Made by a program: the position numbers and the translations under genes. Source: Anisodus tanguticus (lineage: Eukaryota; Streptophyta; Magnoliopsida; Solanales; Solanaceae). From it: a stretch of DNA of 64,000 bases. The stretch spans positions 4,953,001 to 5,017,000 of the forward strand of contig CM067550.1 in assembly GCA_034509755.1 (NCBI GenBank), given 5' to 3'. Of this stretch, positions 11,047-22,554 are shown piece after piece; position 1 is the first letter of the stretch; each line of letters begins with the position of its first letter. Below the pieces are notes generated by a model that was not told the DNA's origin, did no database searches, and saw only the letters and a list, made by a program, of their open reading frames with translations.

Positions 11047-11326
11047 TCCCTTGATTATTCTCATTAATTAAAAACTATATATAGAAATTACAATTTTCCA
11101 TAATAGAAAATTTATTCTATTCTAATCCCAAAACCTTATTCTAGTAGTACAAGAATCATATAACTATGGTAAGTGTTCAAGACTAATTAAGGTAATACTT
11201 ACACTAAAATATTACAACACTTTCTTTATAAAATTTCCCAACCCGTGGGCTTGCTATACAAAAATCCGAGAGCCAATATACATAAGTATACACATGTTTA
11301 TTGTGTATACTTATGTATATTTAACA
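11047..11326 (-). repeat. Copia 1 3' LTR (outer end truncated)
   Basis: It aligns with 15864-16160. Compared with that copy it lacks about the first 12 bases at the outer edge (TGAAATAAATAA), beginning directly at TCCCTTGATT. The inner end is TTTAACA, the complement of a canonical TGTTAAA start. The loss of the outer terminus shows that this edge was not made by a normal integration or was later damaged. Confidence 0.85.
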
Positions 11327-11523
11327 CACCCCCGCAGTCATAGCGGGCGGTCTTCGAACGCTGAAATTGTCCCTAAAATCTTCAAAAATGACCAAGGGAA
11401 ATCCTTTGTAAAGATGTCTGCAATTTGATACCTGAAATGGACATGACAGACACGTACTTGTCCACGAGCTACTTTTTCGCGAACAAAGTGAATGTCTATC
11501 TCGATATGTTTAGTGCGCTGGTG

Positions 11524-12773
11524 CTAAACCGGATTACCAGAAAGATAGATGACACTAACATTATCACAATAAACCAAGGTAGCTTTCTGAATAGGACAAT
11601 GAAGCTCTAATAGAATATTAAGTAACCAACATGACTCAGAGACCACATTGGCTACCTCTCGATACTCGGCCTCTGCACTAGAACGTGATAACGTCGACTG
11701 ACGCTTTGCAGACCATGAGACCAAGTTATTACCAAGAAACATATAATATCCAGATGTAGAACGTCTGGTGTCTGGATAGTCACCCCAATCAACATCTGTA
11801 TATGAAACAAGTGTAGACATCGACGAAGGATATAAATGTAAGTCATAGTCAAGTGTCCCCTAGATGTACCGAATAATGCGTTTGAGCGCATTCATGTGCT
11901 CAACCCTGGGATCATGCATAAATAAACACACCTGATGTACGACATACGTAATATCTGATCTCGTGAATGTAAGATACTGAAGAGCCCCTGCAAGACTGCG
12001 ATAGCGGATCGGATCTTCATATGGTGAGCCATCCGCAGCCCCCAACTTGGGTTTAGTATCAACCGAAATGGAGGTAGACTTGCATGATGACATACCAGCT
12101 CGCTCAATAATCTCAGTTGCATACTTCCATTGGGATAAGAACAACCCACCTGCATGACGAGTGACAACAATCCCCAAAAAGTAACTCAAGGGCCCCAAGT
12201 CTTTCATAGCAAATTCAGAACTGAGCATTGTCATGATAGACTGACGTAACATATCAGAAGAGGCAGTCAAGATAATATCATCCACATATAATAGTATATA
12301 AGCCAAGGAAGAACCACGATGATATATGAACAATGAATGATCAGACCTGCTGTGAGAGAACCCAATAGTCGAAACATAGTATGCAAATCTCTTATACCAA
12401 GCCCATGGGGACTGCTTAAGCCCATACAAGGACTTCTTCAACAAACAGACATGATGAGGATAATTGAAATCCCTAAACCCCAAGGATGATGCATATAGAC
12501 TGTCTCCTTGAGATCATCATGTAAGAAAGCATTCTTGACATCTAACTGATGAATGAGCTATGTTTTTGAAAGAGCCAAGCTGAGCACAGTGCGAATGGTA
12601 GCCGGTTTGACCACCGGACTAAATGTCTCACCACAATCTACACCCACCTGCTGAATCTTACCATCACCTACAAGACGATCCTTATGGATCGCAAAAGAAC
12701 CGTCATAATTTTTCTTAGGTGCAAAAATCCACATAGATCGAATAATATTAACACCAGATGGACGGGGTACCAA
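11524..12773 (-). pseudogene. Copia 1 reverse transcriptase and RNase H
   Basis: Three frames carry this region. 12558-12773 holds the RT N-terminal part with DCGETFSPVVKPATIRTVL. 11860-12483 holds the RT palm with SLYGLKQSPWAWYKRF and the catalytic LLYVDDIILTA, then FAMKDLGPLSYFLGI. 11524-11820 holds RNase H with DVDWGDYPDTRRSTSGY and SRSSAEAEYR. The catalytic aspartates of RT are retained. Stops and frame changes between the three pieces (near 12500 and 11840) break the polyprotein. Reverse transcription would otherwise take place in cytoplasmic virus-like particles. Confidence 0.88.
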
Positions 12774-13160
12774 CTCTCACGTCTTATTATCAATAAGAGC
12801 ATTATATTTGTCGGGCATAGCAATTTTCCAATCCGGATCATTTAAAGCAGACACGGGATTATGGGACATGGGTGATTTAAGAACATTAGAATTGAGATTA
12901 AAATGTCATTTTGGTTTAACAATACCTCGTTGACTACAAGTGACCGGTCTATGACTCGAAGAAGAAATGGGTGGATTTTTGGAAAATTCTGGACAAGGGA
13001 CAGACTGGCCAGCAGGCAGTGGCCTGCTGGTCCAAAACTGTAAATCAGAAGAGTGCCTGAAGCGAGACTAGCCCAATTTCCGTATTGGGCTGCGTAACTG
13101 GCCCAATTACGGAAACTGGGGCAGAAACCGGCCTAGTTAGTTCACCAAAAACAGTGGGCA

Positions 13161-14400
13161 TCAACGACGCAGTGGGACAAGGGGCAGTGGGCCCGTTGGT
13201 GGATATTGGGTGAGGGACAAGTTCGAAAAATAATGAATAATATATGGGGAGACGGTTTCATCCAAAAAACTATACGAACTAGGCACGGGACTACTCACGT
13301 TAGCAAATGGAAATTGGGTTTCATAAAAAATAACATGGCAACTAATGATGATTTTATTAGACAATAAATCAAAACCTTTGTAACCAGGATGATTAGACAG
13401 ATAACCCAAAAATACACAAGGGGTAGAACGAGCCTGAAGTTTGTTAATTGTGGTGGACGGAAACAACGGATAACATAAGCACCCAAAGACTCTAAGATGT
13501 GAATACGAAAGAGTCTTATTATATAAAATTTGAAGAGGGGACGAATATGCCAAATCTTTGGTAGGAAGAATGTTAAGAAGATATGTAGTCATTTGCAGAG
13601 CATGATGCCAAAAAGAGGGGGTACGGAAGCATGAATCAATAAAATGTGGACAATGTTATTAATTGTACGAATTTTGCGTTCGGCTTTCCCATTTTGTGAA
13701 GACGTACGAGGACAAGAAAAATAAAAAATGATCCCATTATTAGCACAAAACTCTCAAAATACCCCTATTATTATATTCTTTATCATTATCACATTGAATA
13801 TTTTTTATTTTCCGTTCGAATTGGGTTCTAATGAATGCTCTAAATTTTAGGAAAGTAGAAAAAACTTGAGATTTTTTTGCTATCGGAAAAGTCCATAAAA
13901 AATTAGAATAGTCATCTAGAAATAGAACATAATAACGATGACCCAAAGAACTGAGAACATGAGATGTCCATAAATCATTATGAATAATATTAAATGACAT
14001 TAAAGTATGAGAATTAGAGTCTACAAACAGCAATCTAATATTTTTTCCTAAAGAACAAGATTGACAATTTGGAGTACTACTACCCTTACAAGAAATAAAA
14101 TTCTTTTTATCTAAGGAAAGACAAAATAGACAACCCCGGATGACCTAGACGAGCATGCCACAAGGAATGAGCAAGGGCTGCAAAAGTTGATGGCAAGGCT
14201 GGACTTAAGAGATCGGAATATGGCATGATAGGATAAATATCTCCCCTACTATCACACCTCATTAGAAGAAACTCCGTCTTGAACTCCTTCACGGAAACCC
14301 CAAACGGAAAAAATTCAACAGAAATAAAATTATCATTGGTGAATTTACGGACATACACCAAATTTTTAATCAATTTAGGGGCATGAAGGGTATTTTTCAA
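13161..14400 (-). pseudogene. Copia 1 GAG-pre-integrase and integrase
   Basis: 14107-14400 carries the GAG-pre-integrase segment ending in LWHARLGHPG. 13740-14033 carries the integrase core start, with IIHNDLW where HSDLW is usual and then QCDNDKEY. 13161-13592 carries the integrase C-terminal part with HLRVFGCLCYP and STPCVFLGY. The middle of the core, with the catalytic Glu, is disrupted between 13592 and 13740. HND for HSD is conservative, but the reading frame is interrupted, so the integrase cannot be functional. Confidence 0.85.
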
Positions 14401-14606
14401 AATAAGGGGTGGAGTGGGGGGAGAGATAAAGTTTTATGACCGTAACCATGAATCGGAATTGAATTACCAATACCAATAATTATACCACGATTGTTGCTCA
14501 AATTGGAATAAGACGAGAGAGTACCTAGGTCAGACGTCATGTGAGTAGTGGCGCTGGTGTCCATGTACCAATTTGAGTCCGAGGGATTTATTCCAAGTGT
14601 GTGCAT
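14397..14606 (-). pseudogene. Copia 1 aspartic protease
   Basis: The segment carries NWYMDTSATTHMTSDLG, the copia protease active-site region. The catalytic triad is usually DTGA; here the Gly is replaced by Ser (DTSA), which should impair activity. It is followed by GNSIPIHGYG, typical of the family. It joins the GAG-pre-integrase in a different frame at about 14400. Confidence 0.8.
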
Positions 14607-15018
14607 TGTTGCCTTAATGTCGGTCGGGGTGGGGCCCGTTGCATGATGGGCTTGAGGGGGCCGGGGCCCAAGAATACCTGCAGGTTATCCTGATCCAGTA
14701 CCGCTTCGGGAGCCACTAGCCCAGTTTGGCATTGGGCCGATAGGCCTGATGTGAAGCCCACTGGCCAGTGGTTGGGATGTTGGATGAATATAGGTCGTTG
14801 GGCCACTGCCCACTGGCCCAAGCCCACGGCAAAGCGGCCCAAGGCTGGGACCAGTCGGTCGGTGGTCCACTGTAGCTGGGATGGGGCCCATCGCCACTGT
14901 TTTGGCCACCGTTACCACTACCGGAACCACCGCGTTTGCCTCGTAATTTTTGCCATTATTTTTCGACTATTTTTGTCGTCCCCTTGAGACTGGTTTTGGT
15001 TCGAATGGTCACAAAAAA

Positions 15019-15696
15019 TTAGAAATTAGTGGAGGATGTCATCATGACCATGGGACTAGTACTCGTAGTCGCCTTTTTAGCCAAGTCGGCTTCTTCCAAA
15101 GTAAGCATGGAGCGGGCTTGATAGAACTTAGGGAGAGGATTACTTTGACAAAGTAGAGTTTCAACGTCACTATAGGCCTCGGGTAGGCCAACAACCATCT
15201 GTAGAACAAGACGATCTTCACTAACGGGCGCACCAATGTTGCGGAGTTGGTCCACCAATTCTTTCAACCTTTTGCAATATCTTGAAACGTTCGGAAAATT
15301 TTCCATATTGACGTGGGAAAATTTATGCTCAAGGGTAACAACACGAGAATTTTGATTATCTTGGAATATATCACGAACTCTATTCCACGCCGCCATCGCC
15401 GTAGCGTCTGGTTCGATAATCGTTTGCAAGAGGTCGGTAAAAATAGTGGAGTAAATCCACTGAAGAACCGTAGTATCAAGGGTTGTCCATAACTTAGGAT
15501 CATCCTCGGGTTTGGGAACCTTCGTATCCGTGGGAGCTGCGGGGATAATATGATGGAGGACTTGATGCGAGCGTGCGTGAACTTTGAACAATTCTGGCCA
15601 CATCGCGTATTGGATGTTTTCTATTTCAAGAATGATAGGGACGTGATTCTTGATATTAGAAACAGTGAGGGCATGGTGAAACGTGTTCTTAGCCAT
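15019..15696 (-). pseudogene. Copia 1 gag
   Basis: The likely start is MAKNTFHHALTVSNIKNHVP, the conserved N-terminus of this copia gag family; an in-frame upstream Met at 15768 lies in the leader. About 225 residues follow without interruption, including LFKVHARSHQVLHHIIP and YCKRLKELVDQLRNIGAP of the UBN2-type gag domain. The frame stops after about residue 225, before the zinc-knuckle or glycine-rich region that the related element at 24.7 kb continues into. Gag forms the particle that packages element RNA. Confidence 0.85.
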
Positions 15697-15863
15697 AATA
15701 GCAACGCAAGACGTGAGGTAGAGATTGGGAAGAGAAAATATGGGAAGAGGGGAGAGACCGTCTAGCACAAATTCCGAGAAAAAAGGCTTGGATTTTGAGG
15801 CTTACTCGACGGAAATTGGAAGAAATTTGGAGAGGATTTTAAGACCTAAGACTTTTGATACCA

Positions 15864-16160
15864 TGAAATAAATAATCCCTTGATTATTATTATTAATGAA
15901 AAAAAGTATATATACAAATTATAATTTTCCATAATAGAAAACTTATTCCTATTCTAATCTCAAAACCTTATTCTAGTAGTACAAGAATCCTATAAACTAT
16001 GGTAAGTGTACAAGACTAATTAAGGTAATACTTACACTAAAATATTACAACACTTTATTTACAAAATATACCCAATATGTGGGCTTGCTATACAAAAATC
16101 TTAGAGCCAATATACATAAGTATACGCATGTATATCATGTATATTTATGTATATTTAACA
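15864..16160 (-). repeat. Copia 1 5' LTR
   Basis: This 297-bp LTR runs from TGAAATAAATAA, next to the primer-binding site TGATACCA at 15856-15863, to TTTAACA. On the minus strand that is TGTTAAA...TTTCA, canonical TG...CA ends. It is similar to 11047-11326 but with many differences, so the insertion is not recent. The right copy of the 735-bp repeat starts at the next base. Confidence 0.88.
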
Positions 16161-16893
16161 AGTTCGATTTGACATTTTTTAGTTAAAACCAAATCAAATC
16201 ACTTATGGTCGAATTTTTTCCTAATACCAAACCAAGCCACTAGTCGAGTTTTTTTCTCGGTTGACTCGAATTATCGGTTTGATGCGGTTTGTCAATTTTC
16301 TTTGTACACCCTAATAGCAACCCTCTCCCTACGCCCCTTGTGTATAATTGATATTAGTATAAATTTTGCATAAAACAAAATAATATTTGATTATTTATAC
16401 ATAAAAAAATTATAATTGTATTCAATGCAGCGTTTGATTGGCGATATTAGATTTTATTACGGCACTAAGTTATGCTAGATAGTGGTGGAACCATATTTTC
16501 GCTAAGGGGATTCAATATATAATGAAGTACACACACGAAGAGGTCAAGAGAATTCAACATATGCTACATAAATAAAAAAAAAATTATCGAAACGGATTTA
16601 GAGAAATTCTCTTGCGTCCTCCCAGCTTTGCCCCTGATGTTAACATTTATGTACTCCATTATTTTACGAAAGATAAAATATAAAATATATAAGTGATATC
16701 AAAATTAGACTATTTAAAGATAAAATTTCTAGTAGATAATTCTTGCACAATAATAATCTATTCATTAAAATCACCTTTTAACAATTTCTGTTTCCTCACT
16801 ATTAATCACCACAATTTTCTTAAATGAAAATTTTCCTTCCAAATTTAGAACTTAGGGCATTGAGGAACTTAGTCCGCTGACCCTCTACGATAG
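16161..16893. repeat. Long direct repeat flanking copia, right copy
   Basis: This is the second copy of 10311-11046. It begins AGTTCGATTTGACATTTTTT inside what is the AT-rich element in the left copy, and ends CTCTACGATAG, after which unrelated sequence (TGACAACACAATT) follows. The left half of the AT-rich element (9563-10310) is absent here. Confidence 0.9.
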
Positions 16894-16931
16894 TGACAAC
16901 ACAATTATCAGTTAAGATTAAAAAATAGTAT

Positions 16932-17146
16932 TACTCCTCAAAAAGATTGTCTTAATTTTACTTGATAAAGAGTTTAAGAAATAAATGAAGATTTTTAAAA
17001 TATGTAATTCAAAATAAATCTTAGATATTTGTGTGGCTGTAAATAATCTTATAAAGTTAAATTATTTTTAAATATAAAAATATGTTAATTTTTTGAAATA
17101 AATTAATAAAAAAGTAAGACATTTTTTTTTTGGGACGGAAGGAGTA
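16932..17146. mobile_element. Stowaway-like MITE
   Basis: The left end TACTCCTCAAAAAG and right end TTGGGACGGAAGGAGTA are the terminal type CTCCCTCCGTCCC known from Stowaway MITEs of the Tc1/mariner group, which insert at TA. The 215-bp interior is AT-rich and non-coding. The left terminus is diverged from the consensus. Confidence 0.55.
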
Positions 17147-18826
17147 ATTGACCGGAATAGTTAGAAATCCTAAGAAAGATACAATTGTCGTGTTGTGTCG
17201 ACCATCATTTAAAAAAGAAAAAAGTATTAATTAATGAGAAAAAGGATTCCAATTTACAATGTTTGGACCATGGATATTTTGAGTCGACTAATTTACTAAT
17301 GCTATTTTTTTATAAAAGATAAATGATTATCTGTAGGTCAAGATATTTTTTTAGACTATTAACGTACATGAATTAAATTCTGAATAAAACTAACGAATCA
17401 TGCGAAGTGGTTAGAAAAGTGGGACAAAGACTTGTAATATAACCTTTTCTTTGTTATTTCATTTGCTTCTCGATTAGTTTGTAGAATCTAGAATGCATAT
17501 AAAGTTTACCTAACAGGATTAGAAAAATAAACAAACTGTGAAATAAAATAAAGGGCCAAGTATACCTAATTAATTAGTTCTTTTTTAAACCTAATTAGTG
17601 GACATTCAGGTTATGTGATGTTAAAGAGTTGGACACTGTTATTTTTTCATTAGGTTCAAAAGACTTCAATTACTGAGAAGAATTTTCTATGGGGTTAATC
17701 ATCAAATTCCAGTTGCGTGTTTTATCTTAATTTGATTTGTTACACTACTTTCTGGTCAGCATTTGCTCCCTATATGGGATTCATGTGAACTAATTTTTCT
17801 TTCAAGTTTAAAATGGTGCCAAATTCACGTTAGTTCACTAACATGCCAAGCCATGAATATGACATTTTTTAACCATGAACGGAGTATAATTTTGCTCCGA
17901 TTATTTTATATTTTATCACATAGACATGGACGGATGTGAAAAATAGATTTAATATTTGAAGTTTATTGATTTTGAATTAGAAATTTATGAGTTATGAAGT
18001 TTATTATATATATATTCAGTGAGTTTTTCAACAAATATATAGGGTTTGAGCCAAACTTTATGAGTTCATGCCAAACTCATGCTTCCGTTGCTAGTTCTGT
18101 CCTTGGCGGAAGGTCATTCGAACCCAATATTTTCATTGTGGAATAGATGAACTTGTGAAAATCAACTAAAATTTTAATAAAATATTATATTTGAACTCAT
18201 AATTTTAAAGGACAATGAATTTAGTGTTATTAAAACCTTTACAAACCCATTAATTTTAAATATTGAATACACAATATATGATATAAAAATAATTTAAGGA
18301 GAATATAGTAGGGTCCATTCACTCTCAACAAAATGACATTTCTCAATTAAAATAGAAACAAAATATGAAAAGGATATATGGAAATTGAAATGTCCAAATA
18401 CATACACCCTTGAAATGTCACAAAAAGTCATGGAAACTTTGATATCGTTGATGTTTGAAAGTCCTCCTGAAAGAAAGGATACTGCACATTGATATTGACC
18501 TCTCCATCAAGAATGACTTCCCACTTGGCTACTAATCTTTAATTCTCCTTGGCAATTTCCTGGAAACCAATTCTATAGTTTCTTTTTACTTTTGCCACTA
18601 TCCTCTCAACGTGAGACAGATTATGCTCTTTTTGTCTACAAAATATGTTTCCGCTTTTTAGGATTAATTTGATCAATAGTGAAATCGGATGCTTATTATT
18701 TTGTGACGGATTTATAATTTAAAATTTCATGAATTTCTACCACAAATATTTTTGGGTTCACGTTCGGAGCCAACCGTAGTCTTGAAAGGGCGACATGAGG
18801 CTAACAACTGATGTCTATGTGGTTAA
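17147..18826. other. AT-rich intergenic DNA
   Basis: No gene or complete mobile element was recognised. Short fragments resemble MITE pieces but could not be delimited. Confidence 0.4.
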
Positions 18827-18926
18827 TTACTATCCGCCAACCGAAGCCCCCAACCCCCTCCCCCTCTCTACGACACTGACGATCTAATCTAGCGTACAGA
18901 GGGAGCCTTCGGTTGGCAGATAGTAA
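18827..18926. repeat. Inverted repeat / hairpin
   Basis: The arm TTACTATCCGCCAACCGAAG (18827-18846, extending to 18850) is complementary to CTTCGGTTGGCAGATAGTAA (18907-18926), with one mismatch and a 2-base offset near the loop. The loop is about 50 bases and C-rich. Weaker complementarity extends outward (CGACATGAGGC with GCCTCACGTCA), so the whole may be a small non-autonomous element. Confidence 0.7.
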
Positions 18927-19104
18927 CCGTACAGATTTTGATTGCACCGGCCTCACGTCAGTTGCCAGCTAACATGTCATCAAAATTGAGCATGTATGGT
19001 TTTAATTCTGTTTCCATTTGTTGAAATGATAGATGGAAAATAATGAAAGTTGAAAATTTGTATAGGTGATACCAATTAGAAGACTCAACCTTATTGGAAG
19101 ATTA

Positions 19105-19328
19105 TGTTAAAGATAATTATAGACATGATCCATAATTATCTCCATCATATCACCATATCAATTATAATATATAATTAAATCAAATTAATTATTATGTAAT
19201 TAGATTTGTAAGATGATTAGAATATTCTTAGATAAGTTTTCCTAAATAGTAGTCATAGATTGATCTTACATACTTGTATATATATTGTATATTGGTATAA
19301 AATAAAGAAGGAAAAATAATTTCCTTCA
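19105..19328 (+). repeat. 5' LTR of a plus-strand copia fragment
   Basis: The sequence begins TGTTAAAGAT and ends TTCCTTCA, canonical TG...CA ends, and is followed at once by a primer-binding site. It contains a TATATATATTGTATATTGG-like promoter stretch near its 3' half. No partner 3' LTR was seen in the window, so the rest of the element is missing. Confidence 0.78.
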
Positions 19329-19557
19329 TGGTATCAAGAGCCACAAATTAACCCCCCATAATTCTTTTTGCCCTTCACACCGTCGGCCTCCGACCCTAGC
19401 ACCGAAAAACCACCATTTTTTTGGTCTTCCAAAACCCTAGCCGAAAAACCATATTTTTTGGTACCCTAAAACCTAACCCTAACTGGGTTTTTTCTCATAC
19501 CCTACCCTAGCCGACATACTACTCCCCCCCCCCCCCCAACACTTTCTCGACTTTCTG
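19329..19557 (+). other. Copia leader with PBS and cytosine tract
   Basis: TGGTATCAAGAGCC (19329-19342) is a primer-binding site for initiator methionine tRNA. The leader repeats GCCGAAAAACC-type words and contains a run of 14 C at 19524-19537. It would normally continue to the gag start at 20925, but is interrupted by a gypsy-type LTR. Confidence 0.75.
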
Positions 19558-20880
19558 TGCGGATTTTTAGAGCTACGCAAGTATACGTATCACAATTTGT
19601 AATAATTTTCGGTAAGACCGAATATCGTCCCACAAGAGACTGAATTATCAATTACCAAATAATTAATCTCTAGTTTCTATTTGACTAACGAATCTTGATT
19701 TGTAAAGGTTAAAATAAAGAAAGCATAAACGAATGTAAAATGCAAAAATAAACTAGCAACAAAAACACACGAATTAAATTCGAGAATGAGAGCAATTAGG
19801 GATTCCAATCTCATCAACTATCCACTCTACCATTTACTAATGCAAGATTAACAGTTCTTATTCTTATTAAGATAGCAGGTTAACAAAAACGTTTTATATT
19901 CAAGTTACGACATATAAAACTCAACCTAAATGAGTTCTATATCTCTATGATAAATTTCATTAATTAGGAAGCATTAAGATCGACAACCTAAAAGCTACAC
20001 AAGCAATCGTGATACTCTCGTTCAAGATTAAGCCTATGTCAATTCAACTATAGCATATTCAAATCTCACTTTTCAGATTTTGATTTAAACTCATTCAGAT
20101 AAATGAAAACCAATTATCAATCAATTCTCATTCAATAACCACCCATTGAAAATACCTTAATAGATGAAGAGGACAAGATAACTTTGCATTAGTTCATGAT
20201 AGAGGTTCAAGTGATTTAATTGTAAACCCTAATAGAAGAATTAGTTCATAGTCATTCTAAAATTAACACATAAACTGAAAATTAACATAAAGATAATTCA
20301 AGGCAAATAAAAATAACTTGAGGAATTGATCTCCAATGGCTCCTCCAAGGTTCAAAAACTTCTTTTCCTCCCTCTGGCGCCTCCGGATTTTCTCTCCTCC
20401 TCTCCTCTTTAAAGCAACCCCCATTTTCCCCTTGAAAAAACCTTTTTTGCCCTTGTGAAAAATGAGTTCTCGTAATCTGTACGGACACAAGCGCCACGAC
20501 TCATCTGCTTCCAAAAACGTGGTCTCTCTGGAACCTCAGTGCCGCGGCTTTGTTGTAGGCGTCGTGGCTCATTCATCATTTTTTTTTCATCCAAGACACG
20601 TTCAACTGCCTCACGAACTTTCCAGGACTTCTTTGAATCGTTTCTTTGCTAAACCGACATATTTATCCTCAATATCCGTTTATTCTCTCTAAAACTGCCT
20701 CACTTCCATTCTATATCGCTTTATCCTGAAAACAAAATAAAAACAAGCGTAACACGGTACAAAACAACTTAAAGACTAACACAAGACTCCCTAAAATGCA
20801 CTCTAAAATAGTACTTAAACAGACTTAACACTTCCTCCAAACAAAAACTAAGTAGGGTTCTTCATCTTAATTACTCTAAC
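19558..20880. mobile_element. Probable solo gypsy-type LTR inside copia leader
   Basis: The segment separates the copia leader from its gag start and is non-coding. It has the style of long gypsy LTRs: ACGCAAGTATACGTATCAC, then GGTAAGACCGAATATCGTCCC and CACAAGAGACTG near one end. There are GCCGCGGC and GGCGTCGTGGC words at 20540-20570. The same general grammar occurs in the LTR at 22555-23984, though the two are not close relatives. Exact ends and a target duplication could not be fixed. Confidence 0.55.
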
Positions 20881-20924
20881 TAAACACCAAAATATCCTTT
20901 CTCTTTTTATTTTCTTGGGTAAAA

Positions 20925-21109
20925 ATGTCCGACAAACAAAAATTCCATCCCCCTCTTTCCGTAAACAACATCAAGAACTTTATTCCAATTACTCTTGAAA
21001 TGGAAAAAGGGCAATACTACTCTTGGACGGAGTTATTTAAAATCCATTGCGAGCATACGAAGTCATCGACCATATTATTCCTCACACGTCTTCAAGCATG
21101 ATCACCATT
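20925..21109 (+). pseudogene. Copia gag N-terminal fragment
   Basis: The frame begins MSDKQKFHPPLSVNNIKNF and continues PITLEMEKGQYYSWTELFKIHC, the conserved start of the same gag family as in the elements at 44.9 kb and 15.7 kb. It breaks off after about 50 residues where minus-strand gypsy gag sequence begins. It belongs with the LTR at 19105. Confidence 0.85.
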
Positions 21110-21120
21110 TCTTAAATTCA

Positions 21121-22440
21121 CTACTGTGTCACTAGGGAGTGTACCTTTTTGCCTTTGGTTGAGGTTGCCGAAATTTGGCTACGTTGGGACTCTAGTTGTT
21201 TGAATGAAGTGGAATGTGAAGTCACCACTTGTCCCATAGTACTCATGACATCCCTTATACTCTTCATATCATCCTTCACCTCTTTGACGAAGGTGTTGAT
21301 TGATTCCACTTTTCATAATACTTTAGAAAGCATGTCCTCGATTTTTGAACTAGCGGGGTCACTTGTGTACAGTTGGTTCGATAATTGTTGGCTTCCCTTA
21401 GGTGGAACATAAGTATTGTCGCTTCGATGGTTGTTGCAATTATTGTGGTTGTAACAACATTGGTTGTTGTTCCCCAATTTGAGCCTCCTTGCTCCTTGTT
21501 CCAACTTGATTCCCTTGACCTTGCCGCCAAGTTCCTTAATTAGGACCTTGGTTGTTGGGCAAGAACCTCCCTTTGATTATTCACAAAATTTGCCTCCTCA
21601 TTAAATACTTGGTAGTATTGTTGATCCGGCGAGCCCTCTTCACAAGACCCAACCGCATTAACCTTCTTCGAACCCGCTCGCATAACATGTTTCGTGAGAA
21701 AATCCATTTGCGTGATCAATTTAGCCATTATTTCATCTCTCTCTTCTTCCCTCCTAAGTGTCTCTCTAGACAACAAATTCTTGAAAGAACTTCTTCCAAC
21801 CACTTCCGACTCTCTAGTATGCCAAGCTTCTCATTTGTTTTGGTTAGCTTGTTAAGAAGAGCACTCATCACATCGTATGAAGTATCCATGTCGTCCCCCT
21901 CTACTAAATTATTTGCCACCGACTTGTTGACCGAGTCAAGTGACCTATAGAATGTTTCGAGGATTACACTATCCGGCAATTCATGATTCAGACAACTTTT
22001 AACCTTCTTTTTAAACCGAGTCTAAGTCTTGTGAAGTGGCTCATTAGGGAGTTGACAAAATTTGTTGATTTCATCACGGAGTTATAACATCCAGGATGGA
22101 GGGAAATACTCCTTGAGGAATGCATTGGTCAACTCCGCCTATGTTGTGATCGAACCGGCGAGAAGATTATCTGACCAAGCGGTGGCCTCCCCCGTGAGAG
22201 AGAACTGAAAGAGCCTCAATTGGACGGCCTTGTTAGAGACGTTGGGTTGATGGTTGGTGGCACACACCCTAAGGAAGCTCTGAAGGTTTCTATTTAGGTC
22301 ATCGGTTGCAGGACCACCAAATAGACCCTTGGTGTTGAGTAGGTGGAAACTTGCATTTCCTTGAAGTGGTGGGGGTTGAATAGCGGCGGCTCGTGCCCCC
22401 CCACAAACTCATCATCGGAATCAATCCGAAGCCATCACAC
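21121..22440 (-). pseudogene. Gypsy (Athila/Tat-like) gag
   Basis: Read on the minus strand, the sequence gives FQFSLTGEATAW, NLLAGSITT, then AFLKEYFPPSW, LRDEINKFCQLPNEPLHK and SVILETFYRSLDSVNKSV. This is the retrotransposon gag domain of large plant gypsy elements. Further on are a coiled-coil-like stretch with EERDEIMAKLITQMDFLTK (21540-21803) and Asn/Thr-rich sequence. Stops occur, for example after GSITT and in the FPPSWML segment. The gag starts near the 5' LTR at 22555 and is cut off at about 21121 where copia sequence begins, so protease and pol are absent. Confidence 0.8.
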
Positions 22441-22534
22441 CTACACGACAATAAACAACAAAAAGAGTGATATGAAAAATATAGACTAAAGGTAGAGAAT
22501 TACACTAAAATTGCAAATTCTTAAACCGTATTCC

Positions 22535-22553
22535 CAGGCAACGGCGACAAAAA
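22535..22553 (-). other. Gypsy primer-binding site
   Basis: The minus strand reads TTGTCGCCGTTGCCTGGGA, close to TGGCGCCGTTGCCGGGGA, the primer-binding site used by Athila/Tat gypsy elements. It sits directly inside the LTR at 22555 and fixes the minus orientation. Confidence 0.7.
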
Positions 22554-22554
22554 T

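Larger units (their letters stand above)
11047..16160 (-). mobile_element. Full-length decayed copia element 1
   Basis: The element has two LTRs, a gag, and a pol in the order protease-integrase-RT-RNase H, which is the Ty1/copia order. Its primer-binding site, TGGTATCA on the minus strand at about 15856-15863, lies next to the right LTR, and the purine tract CTGCGGGGGTG complements 11327-11337. Motifs such as DCGETFSPVVKPATIRTVL and LYVDDIILTAS suggest the Ale/Retrofit-like lineage, which is an inference. Several stops and frameshifts make it non-autonomous. Instead of a 5-bp target duplication it is flanked by the 735-bp repeat. Confidence 0.9.

Noticed and set aside
14685..14987. Overlapping open frames on both strands near 14.7-15.0 kb
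   Set aside because: They lie in the variable gag tail and leader of the protease of copia 1, which is GC-rich and repetitive. No family motif is visible.
19329..21109. Copia at 19.1 kb as a full-length element
   Set aside because: Only the 5' LTR, leader and about 50 gag residues are present; no pol or 3' LTR follows.
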